A stretch of DNA of 64,000 bases from Lachnospiraceae bacterium (GCA_017552715.1 JAFZOW010000040.1:1-64000), one strand, 5' to 3'. Shown: positions 7,958-18,632, numbered from the stretch's first letter. A program made the numbers and translations. The notes: generated by a model not told the origin, from the letters alone.

Positions 7958-9394
7958 ATGTCCAGAGAATACGAAACCGTCATAGGCCTGGAGGTCCATG
8001 TGGAGCTGGCAACGAAGACCAAGATCTTCTGCGGCTGTTCCACTCAGTTCGGCGGTGAAGTGAACAGTCACACCTGTCCGGTCTGTACCGGCATGCCGGG
8101 GTCGCTCCCGGTGCTCAATAAGCAGGTGGTGGAATATGCCATCGCAGTGGGCCTGGCTACCAACTGTGAGATCACGCGTCACGGGAAGTTTGACCGGAAG
8201 AATTACTTTTATCCGGATAATCCCCAGAACTATCAGATCTCCCAGCTCTATCTGCCCATCTGCCGTAACGGTTACGTGGAGATCGAAACGGAAGCCGGCG
8301 GCAGCAAAAAGGTGGGGATCCACGAGATCCATATGGAGGAGGACGCGGGCAAGCTGATCCATGATGAATGGGCCGAGGTGAGCCTGGTGGACTACAACCG
8401 CTCCGGGGTGCCGCTGATCGAGATCGTCTCCGAGCCGGATATGCGCAGTGCGGAGGAAGTCATTGCCTATCTGGAGAAGCTGCGTATGTTCATCCGTTAT
8501 CTGGGAGCTTCGGACTGCAAGCTTCAGGAGGGCAGCATGCGTGCGGATGTGAACCTTTCCGTGCGGCCCGTGGGAGCTGCGGAGTTCGGTACCCGTACCG
8601 AGATGAAGAACCTGAACTCCTTTACTTCCATCACCCATGCCATTGCCAGCGAGCGGGAGCGGCAGATCGATATACTGGAGAGCGGTGGCAGCGTTGTTCA
8701 GGAAACCCGGCGCTTTGACGATAACAAGGGCGAATCCTATGCCATGCGCAGCAAGGAGGATGCCCAGGATTACCGCTACTTCCCGGATCCGGATCTGATC
8801 CCGGTGGAGGTTTCCGAGGAGTGGATCGAAGAGATAAAAAGCCGTCAGCCGGAATTCCGTCCGGCAAAGATGGCCCGTTATAAAGAGGAATACGGTATCC
8901 CCGACTATGATATCGGCATCATCACCGACAGCAAAGCCATGGCGGATATCTTTGAAGAGGCTACAAAGCTTTCCGGCCAGCCCAAGAAGGTGAGTAACTG
9001 GCTGATGGTGGAGACCCTGCGCCTCTTAAAGGAACAGAATATGGATCCGGAGGATATACGTTTTTCCGCGAAGCATCTGGCCGATCTGATCGGGCTTACG
9101 GAAAAGCGTGTGATCAATTCTTCCGTGGCCAAGGAAGTTTTTGAAAAGATGTTTGAGGATGACACGGATCCCGTGGCCTATGTTGAGGAACACGGCTTAA
9201 AACAGGAGTCCGACGCAGGCGCCCTTAAGGCCATCTGCGAGCAGGTCATAGCCGAAAATCCGAAATCCGTAGAGGATTATAAAGCCGGCAAGGAGAAAGC
9301 CATAGGCTTCCTTGTGGGGCAGACCATGAAGCTGGCAAAGGGCAAGGCGGATCCGGGTACCGTGAACAGCCTGCTCAAAGAGCTTCTGGGTTAA
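7958..9394 (+). CDS. gatB: Asp-tRNA(Asn)/Glu-tRNA(Gln) amidotransferase subunit B
   Basis: This 478-residue subunit binds and phosphorylates the misacylated tRNA before amidation. It has the N-terminal signature YETVIGLEVHVEL, the zinc-site cysteines CGCSTQF and CPVCTGMPG, the cradle-domain motif DFNRSGVPLIEIV-like DYNRSGVPLIEIV and a C-terminal YqeY-like helical domain from about residue 330. AAAAAGGAG lies upstream of the ATG. It is the last gat gene and runs directly into addB (6-base gap). Confidence 0.97.
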   Translation: MSREYETVIGLEVHVELATKTKIFCGCSTQFGGEVNSHTCPVCTGMPGSLPVLNKQVVEYAIAVGLATNCEITRHGKFDRKNYFYPDNPQNYQISQLYLPICRNGYVEIETEAGGSKKVGIHEIHMEEDAGKLIHDEWAEVSLVDYNRSGVPLIEIVSEPDMRSAEEVIAYLEKLRMFIRYLGASDCKLQEGSMRADVNLSVRPVGAAEFGTRTEMKNLNSFTSITHAIASERERQIDILESGGSVVQETRRFDDNKGESYAMRSKEDAQDYRYFPDPDLIPVEVSEEWIEEIKSRQPEFRPAKMARYKEEYGIPDYDIGIITDSKAMADIFEEATKLSGQPKKVSNWLMVETLRLLKEQNMDPEDIRFSAKHLADLIGLTEKRVINSSVAKEVFEKMFEDDTDPVAYVEEHGLKQESDAGALKAICEQVIAENPKSVEDYKAGKEKAIGFLVGQTMKLAKGKADPGTVNSLLKELLG

Positions 9395-9400
9395 TGCCTT

Positions 9401-12400
9401 ATGTCTCTTCGTTTTGTCATCGGCGGGGCAGGGAGCGGGAAGAGCCGGAGGCTTCAGGATGAGCTGATACGGCGTTCCATGGAGCGGCCGGAGCAGCAGT
9501 TCATGATGATCGTTCCCGACCAGTTCACCATGCAGACCCAGAAGGAGATGGTGGAACGTCATCCCCGGCACGGCATCATGAACATCGATGTGCAGAGCTT
9601 TGGGAGGCTTTATTATCGTATTGCCGATGAGCTGGGGGAAGCGGAGCGCATCACCCTGGACGATACGGGGAAGAATCTGGTACTCCGCCGTCTGGCGGCC
9701 GGACTGAAGGACCGGCTGCCGGTCATAGGCTCATCTCTGGAGAAGAAGGGCTATGTCCATGAGCTGAAATCCCTGATCTCGGAATTCCTCCAATATGATA
9801 TCGGTCCGGAGGAGCTTGAGCGGCTTGCGGAATATGCCGTAGGGCGTAAGCTGCTTTCCGGGAAACTCAAAGATGTAAAAACAGTCTATGAAGCGTTCCG
9901 TTCCTATCTGGGGGAACGCTATATCACCAAGGAAGAAAAAACGGAGATACTGGCGGCGAACATCAGCCGTTCCACCCTGCTGAAAGGCAGTGTGGTGGCA
10001 TTTGATTGTTTTACCGGATTCACACCCGTGCAAAATAGTGTTATAACGCAGCTGCTGAGATGCTGCGAAGAGCTTTTGGTCAGCATTATCCTGCCTGCGG
10101 AGGAACTGGAGAGTTACCGGAGAGATGCAGATGAGCATCGTCTTTTCTCCCTGAGCATGAAGACGATACACTCCCTGGAACAGCTGGCAGCGGATGCGGG
10201 CTGTCCCCGGGGAGAGGATATACTCCTGTATGGAGAGCCCTGGCGTTTCCGGGGGCGTCCGGCCCTTGCTTTTCTGGAGAAGAATATCTTCCGGGGAGGG
10301 ACGGCGGTGTATCCGGAAGATCCGGGTACGGAGATCACTTCCTTCAGCGCAAAGGATCCTGCCGAGGAAGTGAAGGAGATCTTCCGCAGGGTTCGAAGGC
10401 TTACAAGAGAGGAAGGTCTCGCCTACCGTGACATCGCCGTGATCAGCGGGGATCCCGACCGTTATGCTCCTTATGTGGAGGAGGCTTCGGCAGCCTACGG
10501 TATCCCCTATTTCCTGGACAGCAACCGTAAGCTGGAACACAATCCCGTTACGGAATTCCTTCGCAGCACGATGGAATGCGCCGTAAAGGATTTTGCCTAT
10601 GAGCCCGTGATGCAGCTTCTTCGCAGCGGCCTTTCCGGTGTCACACAGGAGGAGGCCGACGAACTGGAGAATTATATCCTGGCTACCGGCGTGAGGGGAC
10701 GAAGAGCCTGGGAGAAGAACTTCGTGCGTATTCCCCGTTATATGCGGGGAAGCGAAGAAGACATGATGAAGATCAATGCCACCCGGGAAAAGATCATGAA
10801 GCTCTGCGGACCGCTCCTTGAGCTGGGAAAGAAGGCGGATGCCGCCGCTTATGCCGAAAGGCAGTATGCCTTTCTTTCGGAGAATGCGGTTTATGACAAG
10901 CTGCAGGCCATGGCGCTGGCCTTCCGGGACGGAGGTGATGAGACCAGGGCCAAGGAGTACGAGCAGGTATACGAATCGGTCTGCCGTCTGCTGGAACAGA
11001 TCGCGGAGCTTCTGGCCGGAGAGGAACTGGCCCTTTCCGAGTATACGGAGATCTTTCTGTCGGGTATCGAGGAGATCAAGCTGGGGGTTCTGCCCCAGGA
11101 TACGGACCGGGTGGTGATCGGGGATATGGAGCGCACCCGCTTAAAGCCGGTGAAGGTTCTTTTCTTTGCGGGCTTAAACGACGGGGTGGTGCCGGCAGCC
11201 ATCGGCAGCGGAGGCATGATCTCGGACATCGACCGGGAGTTTCTGGAAGGGTCGGGCTTTGCCCTTTCTCCAACTCCGAGACAGCGTATGTTCATCCAGC
11301 GGCTGTATCTTTATCATGCCTTAAGCCGGCCGTCGGAGAGGCTGATCCTCTCCCACAGCCTGAGTGCCGCCGGAGGGGAGAGTTTACGGGACTCCTACCT
11401 TCTTACGGTGATGAACGGGCTGTTCCCGAAGCTTTCGCAAAGCAGTGCGAAGAGGAATGCGGATGAACTGCCGGATTCCCTGAGTCTGGCCCTGATGCTT
11501 TCCGATTATGCTGCCGGCCTGCTTTCGGAGGAGGAAGTTAAGGAGCTGCTGGCGGCCTGGCGCCTGTACGGGGAAAAGTACGGCATGCGTGCGCTGAAGC
11601 TGGCGAATGCCGCCTTCTACCGCTATCTGCCGCCCCTTCTGTCGGAGGAGTCCGTCCGCACACTTTACGGTGAGGAACCCGTAGGCAGTGTGAGCCGTAT
11701 GGAACGCTTTGCTTCCTGCGCCTATGCCCATTATCTGAGTTATGGCCTTCGACTTTCCGAACGGGAGGAGAGTGGTCTGGCACCCATGGATGTGGGGACA
11801 CTCTGCCATAATGTGCTGGAGCTTTTCGGAAAGGAGCTTAAGCAAAAGGGACGTGAATGGAGTGAGGTGACGGAGGAAGAAGTGGACAGGCTGCTGCCGG
11901 AACTTACTTCACGGGTATGTGCTGAGTATGGAGCATTGTCCGGCGAAAACAGCAGGGATATGCAGCAGATGAAGCGTATGCAGCGCATACTGAAGCGCAG
12001 CGTGCAGACACTTGCACAACAGCTTCGCTGCGGCGCCTTCCGGCCGGAAAGCTTTGAGTGCAGCTTCCGGCGTAAAACGGAATTCTCTGTCGGAGACATA
12101 AAATACAGCATGCGCCTTACGGGAAAGATCGACCGCGTGGACGTGCTCCGGGAAGGGGATACCCTCTATCTGAAGGTGACGGATTACAAGACCGGTACGA
12201 AGAAAGCGGACATCACCGAGCTCTATGCGGGGAGGCAGCTGCAGCTGCCCGTTTATCTGAAGGAGGCCATGACACAGATGAAGGAAGCGCATCCGGAGCT
12301 TAAGGTGCTGCCGGCTGCTTTCTTCTATTATATCCTGAGGGATCCGCTGATGGACGGGGACGGAGCCAGTCCCGAAGAACTGCAGGCTGCGCTTGCGAAG

Positions 12401-12778
12401 GAACTGCGGGTGACCGGCCTGATCCGGAAGGAGGACAGCGTGGTACGGGGCCTGGATCAAAACTTCGGCGGGGACTCTGCCGCGATACGGGTAAAGCTGA
12501 AGAAAGACGGCGACTATACGAAGAGCTCGGAACTGGCTGAAGCCCGGGATATGGAAGCTCTGCTGGACTGGGCCGAAATGAAACTGAAGAGCCTGGCCGC
12601 GGGGATCATGGAAGGGCAGGCGGGAGCCGCTCCGCTGGATCAGGACAGCTGCAGATATTGCGATCATAAAGAAGAATGTCCCTTTGATACACGGCTTCAG
12701 GGCTGTGCATACGGGGGAAGAAAGCTTTCGGCGGAAGAAGCCTGGGAGCGGATACGCAGGGAAGCGGGAGAGGAATAG
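9401..12778 (+). CDS. addB: AddAB helicase-nuclease, subunit AddB
   Basis: The 1125-residue subunit of the AddAB complex resects double-strand DNA ends up to Chi sites for RecA loading. Walker A (GGAGSGKS) is at about residues 8-15. The C-terminal RecB-type nuclease domain contains VTDYKTG (about residue 926). The iron-sulfur cluster ligands characteristic of AddB are visible as a Cys in FASCAYAHYL (about 772) and the trio CRYCDHKEEC near 1084. It precedes addA with a 2-base gap. The ribosome binding site is weak, suggesting coupling to gatB translation. Confidence 0.95.
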   Translation: MSLRFVIGGAGSGKSRRLQDELIRRSMERPEQQFMMIVPDQFTMQTQKEMVERHPRHGIMNIDVQSFGRLYYRIADELGEAERITLDDTGKNLVLRRLAAGLKDRLPVIGSSLEKKGYVHELKSLISEFLQYDIGPEELERLAEYAVGRKLLSGKLKDVKTVYEAFRSYLGERYITKEEKTEILAANISRSTLLKGSVVAFDCFTGFTPVQNSVITQLLRCCEELLVSIILPAEELESYRRDADEHRLFSLSMKTIHSLEQLAADAGCPRGEDILLYGEPWRFRGRPALAFLEKNIFRGGTAVYPEDPGTEITSFSAKDPAEEVKEIFRRVRRLTREEGLAYRDIAVISGDPDRYAPYVEEASAAYGIPYFLDSNRKLEHNPVTEFLRSTMECAVKDFAYEPVMQLLRSGLSGVTQEEADELENYILATGVRGRRAWEKNFVRIPRYMRGSEEDMMKINATREKIMKLCGPLLELGKKADAAAYAERQYAFLSENAVYDKLQAMALAFRDGGDETRAKEYEQVYESVCRLLEQIAELLAGEELALSEYTEIFLSGIEEIKLGVLPQDTDRVVIGDMERTRLKPVKVLFFAGLNDGVVPAAIGSGGMISDIDREFLEGSGFALSPTPRQRMFIQRLYLYHALSRPSERLILSHSLSAAGGESLRDSYLLTVMNGLFPKLSQSSAKRNADELPDSLSLALMLSDYAAGLLSEEEVKELLAAWRLYGEKYGMRALKLANAAFYRYLPPLLSEESVRTLYGEEPVGSVSRMERFASCAYAHYLSYGLRLSEREESGLAPMDVGTLCHNVLELFGKELKQKGREWSEVTEEEVDRLLPELTSRVCAEYGALSGENSRDMQQMKRMQRILKRSVQTLAQQLRCGAFRPESFECSFRRKTEFSVGDIKYSMRLTGKIDRVDVLREGDTLYLKVTDYKTGTKKADITELYAGRQLQLPVYLKEAMTQMKEAHPELKVLPAAFFYYILRDPLMDGDGASPEELQAALAKELRVTGLIRKEDSVVRGLDQNFGGDSAAIRVKLKKDGDYTKSSELAEARDMEALLDWAEMKLKSLAAGIMEGQAGAAPLDQDSCRYCDHKEECPFDTRLQGCAYGGRKLSAEEAWERIRREAGEE

Positions 12779-12780
12779 GC

Positions 12781-15700
12781 TTGGCGGAAGTAAAGTATAC
12801 AGACGAACAGAAAGCAGTGATCGAAAGCCGCAGGGAAAACCTGCTGGTCTCCGCAGCTGCGGGCAGCGGAAAGACGGCGGTACTTACGGCGCGTATACTG
12901 TCTCTCATGACGGATAAGGAGCATCCGGTGGATATCGACCGCATGCTCATCGTTACCTATACCCGGGCAGCTGCGGCCGAGATGCGGGAGCGTATCGGAA
13001 AAGCCATAGCAGATCACTCGGCCGCTCATCCGGAGGATGAACGTATGGAACGCCAGTCCGCCCTTCTGCATAATGCCCAGATCACGACCATCGACAGCTT
13101 CTGTCTCTTTGTGGTAAGGAATAATTTTGCGGATATCGCCCTTGATCCCGGCTTCCGCATCCTGGATGAAGGGGAAAAGAAGCTGATGCTGGCGGATGCG
13201 CTGGATGACGTTATCCGGGAAGCCTATGAATCAGGGGACGGAGACTTTCTGCACCTGGCGGAAAGCTACGCGGACGGCGTATGGGATAACAGCCTGCAGG
13301 AGCTGGTACTTAAACTCTATGATTTTGTCTGCAGTCATCCGCAGCCGGAGCAGTGGTTAAGGGAAGCCTGGAGGGATGCGGCACCGGAGAGTATAGAGGC
13401 GATGGAAGCCACGGACTGGTACCGGTACGGCAGAAAGCGTTACGATGAACTGCTGGAGCGGATGAAGAGCTTATCCGACAGGGCCGTGGAGCTTTGCCGT
13501 ATGGATGCAGGACCGTCGGCATACCTTCCCGCAGCATCGGAGCTGGCAGGCCTCGCGGAGCTTTTGCTCCAACAGGAAAGCTACGCGAGGCGGCAGCAGA
13601 TCTTTGCGGCGGCGGATCTGCCGAAGCTTTCCTCCGGGAAGAAGAAGACGGAAGACCCTGAACTGCGTGCGAAGGCCAAGGCTCTGATCGATAAAGCAAG
13701 GGATATCTTTGCGGAAGCCGGGGAGGGGTATACGGCCACGGAGGAGAGCCTTAAGGAATGTGCTCCCCATATACGGCGCGATCTGGAGGGGCTTTGCAAG
13801 CTGTGTCTGTCCCTTATGGAGCGCTTTTCGGAACTGAAGCGGGAACGCGGGGTGGTAGACTTTACGGATATGGAGCACTTTGCCCTGCAGATACTGCTCC
13901 GGGAGAATGAAAAGGGAGAACTGGCCCCCACCGCTGCTGCGGAGGAATACAGGGAGCATTTTGAACAGATCTTCGTGGATGAATATCAGGACAGTAATTA
14001 TGTACAGGAATACATCCTGCGCAGCATCGCACGCGAAGACGATTATTTCTGCGTGGGGGATGTGAAGCAGAGCATATACCGTTTCCGTATGGCCAGGCCC
14101 GAGATCTTTCTGGAGAAGTACGAGCGCTACGGGGAGACGGGGCCGGACCAAAGGATCGACTTAAACCGCAACTTCCGGAGCCGTGAAGAGGTGCTTTCCT
14201 TTGTGAACCGGATCTTCCGTGTGATCATGAACAAAGCCGTGGCCGGCCTGGATTACGATGAAAAAGCGGAGCTGGTACGCGGGGAGGATTATTATCCCGA
14301 AGCCGTCGGAAGGGAGTATGAGAGCGAGATCGATGTGCTCTACACAAAGGAGGCGGAGGAGCTTCTGGAAGAGGATGAGCCCGCACCCGGAAAGCTGGTC
14401 CTGGAATGCAGGATGGTGGCAGAACGCATCCGGGAACTCATGCATTCCGGCTTTGTGGTATGGGATAAGGAAGAGAAGGTTCAGCGGCCGCTGCGTTACG
14501 GGGATATCGTACTCCTGTCCCGTTCCACGGCCGATTACGAACAGCCTTTACGGGAAGTCTTTGCGGAATATGACATTCCGGTTTATTGCGCGGGCCGCAG
14601 CGGATACTTCAAAGCTCCGGAGGTACGCTGTCTGCTTTCCGCTCTGCGGGTGATCGATAATCCGAGGCAGGATATGCCCCTGCATGCAACCCTGGTGCAT
14701 TTTCTGGAGCTTTTCAGCGAAGAAGAGGCAGCCGTGATCCGGGGAGCAGGCGGGAAAGGGGAGCTTTACGATGCGCTGCGGGCCTATCCGGGCACGGAGG
14801 GAGCACGCCCGGAGCTGGTAAAGAAGCTGGAGGGATTCTTTGAACTGCTCGGACGTTTCCGGGAGTATGCCCGCTATATGAAGGTGCGGGAGCTGATAGA
14901 GCGTCTGATCCGTGAGACTGATTATCTGATCCGGGTGGCGGCACAGCCGGCGGGAGCCCAGAGAGCTGCCAACATACGCCTTCTTCTGGAACGGGCTACG
15001 GCTTACGAGCAGAGCAGTTATAAGGGGCTGTTTCATTTTATCCGTTATCTGGGACAGCTCAAGGAACAGGAAGTGGACTTCGGTGAGGCTCTGGCTGCGT
15101 CGGAAAATGCCGATGTGGTGCGGACCATGACCATACATAAGAGTAAGGGACTGGAATTCCCGGTGGTCTTCTGTCTGGGATTCTACCGCCGTTTTAACCG
15201 GCGTGATGCTTCGGAAGCACTGCTTCTGGATCCCGGACTGGGGATCGCGGCAAATGCAGTGGATCCCGTGCGGCGTTTGCGCTTTAAGGGGGCAAAACGC
15301 AGCATCCTGGCGGGAAAACTGAAGGAGGATATGCTGGCGGAGGATATGCGCGTGTTATATGTCGCGCTGACCAGGGCTAAGGAGAAGCTGATCCTTACCG
15401 ATATAAAAAAGGAAAGAACGGAAGAGGAGGAAGCCGCGGCAGACAACTATGCGATACGGCATGCTTCATCTCCCATGAAGCTGATCCGTCTCGCTCTGGG
15501 AGCCGATGGAGGAAGCGCGCGCTTCGAACGGGCCTTCTCATTTCCGGAGGCCGGGGAGCGGGCAGCTGAAGAAGTACAGCGTGCCTTCGGTGAGAAGAGC
15601 CGTCTGCTGGATGATTCCACAGCGGTGGATGAGGAAAGACTTGCCGCCCTGCGTGCCTACGACGAGCGCCGCTATGCCCATCCCGAGCTTAAGGGGCTCT

Positions 15701-16356
15701 ATATCAAGACCAGCGTATCGGAGCTGAAGCGGGCGGCGTATGAGGACGAAGAGGCAGCTCCCGTATTCGAAACGGAGCTTAAGGAGGCGTATGTTCCTTC
15801 CTTTGCCGGAGCGGAGGAAGGCAGTCACGGGGTGAGCCGGGGCAGTGCCTATCACCGTTTTCTGGAGCTTCTGGATTTTGCGGCCTGTCCGGCAGAGGGG
15901 AGAGAGGCCTTTCTTGCTTCGCAGCTGGCTGCTCAGCGCAAGAGCGCACGCCTTTCGGAGGAATATGCTTCCCTGGTCCGCCTTCCCGCCATGGAACGTT
16001 TTCTTGCGCAGGATACGGTGCGGCGCATGGAAGAGGCGGCGCGGCAGGGAAAGCTCTACAGGGAGCAGCCCTTCTTCATGGGAGTTTCGGCAGCAGAGCT
16101 TAAGGAGACTTTTCCGGCAGATGAGACGGTGCTGATCCAGGGAGTCATCGACGTATACTGGGAGGAAGAGGACTGCCTGGTGCTGCTGGATTATAAAACG
16201 GATCGTGTTACGGAGGCGGAGGAGCTTTTGCGCCGCTACCGGCGTCAGCTTCAGCTTTATGCGCGGGCCCTGGGTCAGCTGCGGGAGCTGCCGGTAAAGG
16301 AGAGCCTGATCTATTCCTTTGCACTGGACCGCTTTATCTCCGTTTCCGACTGCTGA
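12781..16356 (+). CDS. addA: AddAB helicase-nuclease, subunit AddA
   Basis: The 1191-residue UvrD-like 3'-5' helicase and nuclease partner of AddB. Walker A AAAGSGKTAVL lies at about residues 25-35, the Walker B box VDEYQDSN at about 399-406, helicase motif V/VI residues around TIHKSKGLEFPVV and YVALTRAKEKL, and the C-terminal nuclease motif VLLDYKTD near 1133. Translation probably starts at the TTG at 12781, which has GGGAGAGG 7 bases upstream; no nearby ATG would keep the N-terminal helicase motif. It forms a two-gene operon with addB. Confidence 0.95.
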   Translation: MAEVKYTDEQKAVIESRRENLLVSAAAGSGKTAVLTARILSLMTDKEHPVDIDRMLIVTYTRAAAAEMRERIGKAIADHSAAHPEDERMERQSALLHNAQITTIDSFCLFVVRNNFADIALDPGFRILDEGEKKLMLADALDDVIREAYESGDGDFLHLAESYADGVWDNSLQELVLKLYDFVCSHPQPEQWLREAWRDAAPESIEAMEATDWYRYGRKRYDELLERMKSLSDRAVELCRMDAGPSAYLPAASELAGLAELLLQQESYARRQQIFAAADLPKLSSGKKKTEDPELRAKAKALIDKARDIFAEAGEGYTATEESLKECAPHIRRDLEGLCKLCLSLMERFSELKRERGVVDFTDMEHFALQILLRENEKGELAPTAAAEEYREHFEQIFVDEYQDSNYVQEYILRSIAREDDYFCVGDVKQSIYRFRMARPEIFLEKYERYGETGPDQRIDLNRNFRSREEVLSFVNRIFRVIMNKAVAGLDYDEKAELVRGEDYYPEAVGREYESEIDVLYTKEAEELLEEDEPAPGKLVLECRMVAERIRELMHSGFVVWDKEEKVQRPLRYGDIVLLSRSTADYEQPLREVFAEYDIPVYCAGRSGYFKAPEVRCLLSALRVIDNPRQDMPLHATLVHFLELFSEEEAAVIRGAGGKGELYDALRAYPGTEGARPELVKKLEGFFELLGRFREYARYMKVRELIERLIRETDYLIRVAAQPAGAQRAANIRLLLERATAYEQSSYKGLFHFIRYLGQLKEQEVDFGEALAASENADVVRTMTIHKSKGLEFPVVFCLGFYRRFNRRDASEALLLDPGLGIAANAVDPVRRLRFKGAKRSILAGKLKEDMLAEDMRVLYVALTRAKEKLILTDIKKERTEEEEAAADNYAIRHASSPMKLIRLALGADGGSARFERAFSFPEAGERAAEEVQRAFGEKSRLLDDSTAVDEERLAALRAYDERRYAHPELKGLYIKTSVSELKRAAYEDEEAAPVFETELKEAYVPSFAGAEEGSHGVSRGSAYHRFLELLDFAACPAEGREAFLASQLAAQRKSARLSEEYASLVRLPAMERFLAQDTVRRMEEAARQGKLYREQPFFMGVSAAELKETFPADETVLIQGVIDVYWEEEDCLVLLDYKTDRVTEAEELLRRYRRQLQLYARALGQLRELPVKESLIYSFALDRFISVSDC

Positions 16357-16462
16357 TGATTCCCAACAGCCAAAACATTGTCATGAGTACACTGGATTTT
16401 TATTCCTGTTTCTGATAGAATAGCTGTCGGCGCGGTTTTTGGACGGGAGATTTTTACCTTTC

Positions 16463-17935
16463 ATGCAGATAACGGATCTGGAAAAAGATTTTCTCAGGGT
16501 CGGCTACACTGTAGCTACGGAAGCCAATTTCCTTGTGATCTTTGATACCATACTGGATGCCTGTATGCGTTATACACGCGCAGACGGGGGTACTCTTTAT
16601 ATGGTGGATGATGAGGAAGGACGACTCGTTCATCTGCTGGATCTGAACCGTACCCTGGACGCCGACGAAAAGCATTCCGCCGATCAGGCCGATATGGAAC
16701 TGGCGGAAGACCGGGATACCAATATCTTCACCTATGCCTATCATAAGAGGGAAGTTTTAAATATCGAGGATATCTACGCGGAAGAGCGTTTCGACACCCG
16801 TTTTATCCGGGAATTCGACAAGAAGAACGAATACCGTACCCGTTCCATGCTGGTAAGCCCCATTCATGTGGTGGGCAAGCCGGTACTGGGTGTGGTGAGC
16901 CTTTATAACAGTACGGATCATGACGGGAATGTCATATCCTTTGATAAGGATTGCGAGAATATCGTACGCTCCCTTACTTCGCAGATGGCCAACAGCCTGA
17001 CCAACATGATACTGATCCAGGACATGGACGAACAGCTGGGCAGTTTTGTGAAGAGCCTGACCACCGCCATCGATGCCAAGACCCCGTACAATGCGAATCA
17101 CACAAGACATGTGGAACAGTACTGCATGCAGGTGGTGGATTTCATCAACGATAACCACACCCGGGGCAATCTGGATATCTATATCACCGATAATGACAGG
17201 GAGCAGCTTTCCATGGCGGCCCTGCTTCATGATATCGGAAAGATCATCACCCCTCGTGAGATGATGAACAAGTCCACGAGACTGGGTGTTACCGGGCTGG
17301 AGCGGCTCTGGGACAAGCTGGAGCGCATCCGTCTGCTGAAGCGTATCGATTTTCTGGAGGGACGTCTGGAAGAATCCGTCTGGGCGGCAGAGGATAAGGA
17401 ACTGATGAGCTTCCTGGAGGATCTGGACCGGCTGAACGTGGAAGACAGCTTAAGCCCCGAAGACCTGGCCTGGGTGGATGCCATGAGTGCCAGGGAATAC
17501 CGTACCACCGAAGGGGAAGTGATCCCCTATCTGGATTATCAGGAGCAGAAATCACTGCACATCATGAAGGGAACTCTTACGGAAGAGGAACGCGAAGTGG
17601 TGGAGCAGCACGTGGTATATACCGACCGCCTGCTGGCGGATATCCGTTTTACGGATAAGTATAACAAGGTCCGCAGTATAGCCGCCAACCATCACGAGAT
17701 GCTGGACGGCAGCGGCTATCCCCGGGGACTGCGCGGGGATCAGCTTGATTTCCTTACAAGGATACTTACAGTCTGTGATATCTATGATTCCCTGACAGCG
17801 GATGACCGTCCCTACAAGGCCAGGATCGATGAGGAAAGCGCTATAGGCATCCTCAAGGGTATGGCTATGGACGGCAAGCTGGATCCCCAGGTGGTGAACA
17901 TCGTGGCTGAGTGCATGCAGCCCGGAACCAAGTAA
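16463..17935 (+). CDS. GAF and HD-GYP domain protein
   Basis: A 490-residue cytoplasmic signalling protein. Residues about 10-180 form a GAF sensor (ADGGTLYMVDDE, SMLVSPIHVVGKPVLGVVSL). The C-terminal half carries the HD-GYP phosphodiesterase signature: LLHDIGKI with His256-Asp257 and HHEMLDGSGYPRGL with His410-His411. The family hydrolyses cyclic di-GMP. Unusually, about 150 residues separate HD from HH, some 80 more than in typical members, because a charged helical segment is inserted. I chose the ATG at 16463; an upstream in-frame TTG at 16439 has no ribosome binding site. An extended -10 (TGATAGAAT, 16413-16421) lies upstream. Confidence 0.88.
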   Translation: MQITDLEKDFLRVGYTVATEANFLVIFDTILDACMRYTRADGGTLYMVDDEEGRLVHLLDLNRTLDADEKHSADQADMELAEDRDTNIFTYAYHKREVLNIEDIYAEERFDTRFIREFDKKNEYRTRSMLVSPIHVVGKPVLGVVSLYNSTDHDGNVISFDKDCENIVRSLTSQMANSLTNMILIQDMDEQLGSFVKSLTTAIDAKTPYNANHTRHVEQYCMQVVDFINDNHTRGNLDIYITDNDREQLSMAALLHDIGKIITPREMMNKSTRLGVTGLERLWDKLERIRLLKRIDFLEGRLEESVWAAEDKELMSFLEDLDRLNVEDSLSPEDLAWVDAMSAREYRTTEGEVIPYLDYQEQKSLHIMKGTLTEEEREVVEQHVVYTDRLLADIRFTDKYNKVRSIAANHHEMLDGSGYPRGLRGDQLDFLTRILTVCDIYDSLTADDRPYKARIDEESAIGILKGMAMDGKLDPQVVNIVAECMQPGTK

Positions 17936-17939
17936 GTTC

Positions 17940-18626
17940 TCAGCTTTCTCTTTCTACTTTGACCAGTGCATTTCTTACCGGCGGCAGGAGCAGGATCACG
18001 ATGGTGATGGCCGCCTCTCCCAGGATATATGCATAATTATAGATGATGGGATATACGGCAGTCAGCGCCTTCGGGAAGTCCTCCGGCATGTAGTCCATCC
18101 AGTACAGATAGCCGCCGATACTGTGAAAGAGTCCCCGCAGGAAGACCGCCACCAGATAGCCGATGACAAGGCCGTGCTTTTTGCCCTTAAAGAAGCCGGA
18201 AGCACCCAGAGCCGTAAAGGCCAGCAGGTAGTCCATAAGAACCTGGGGCAGGGAGAGCATATAGCTGCTTCCGCCCTGGATAAACTGCAGCAGACTGTAG
18301 GCAAAGGCGGCGGAAAAGCCCACCATGGGTCCGTACCAGTAGCCGATGAGTGTTACGAATAGCATGGAGCAGAGGGTGACGGAGCCGCCCCAGGGGAAGT
18401 CCAGGATCTTGATATAGGACAGCGGGAAAGCCAGAGCCAGTGCTGCTGCGGAAAAGACCAGCTGTTTGGTGGAGATCTTCTGGGCTTTTTCTTTTTTACC
18501 CGCAAGAAAGATCCCGACCCCGGCCAGTACGATGGCCAGATACATGAAGAACATTACCGCAGTGATACCGCTTCCTGTCAGGGCATAGGCCCCGTCTTCT
18601 TCCACAAATTCGATGAATGTAGACAT
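17940..18626 (-). CDS. thiT: Energy-coupled thiamine transporter ThiT
   Basis: The 228-residue S component of an ECF-type thiamine importer has six predicted membrane segments. Typical features are LAFPLSYIKILDFPWGGSVTL, a GYWYGPMVGF loop and the thiamine-contacting YLYWMDYMP region. It needs the shared EcfA1/A2/T energising module, which is not in this window. The gene is preceded by a TPP riboswitch and a Shine-Dalgarno sequestering stem, in agreement with thiamine uptake. It is convergent with the HD-GYP gene (4-base gap). Confidence 0.93.
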   Translation of the reverse strand: MSTFIEFVEEDGAYALTGSGITAVMFFMYLAIVLAGVGIFLAGKKEKAQKISTKQLVFSAAALALAFPLSYIKILDFPWGGSVTLCSMLFVTLIGYWYGPMVGFSAAFAYSLLQFIQGGSSYMLSLPQVLMDYLLAFTALGASGFFKGKKHGLVIGYLVAVFLRGLFHSIGGYLYWMDYMPEDFPKALTAVYPIIYNYAYILGEAAITIVILLLPPVRNALVKVERES

Positions 18627-18632
18627 AAAAAA

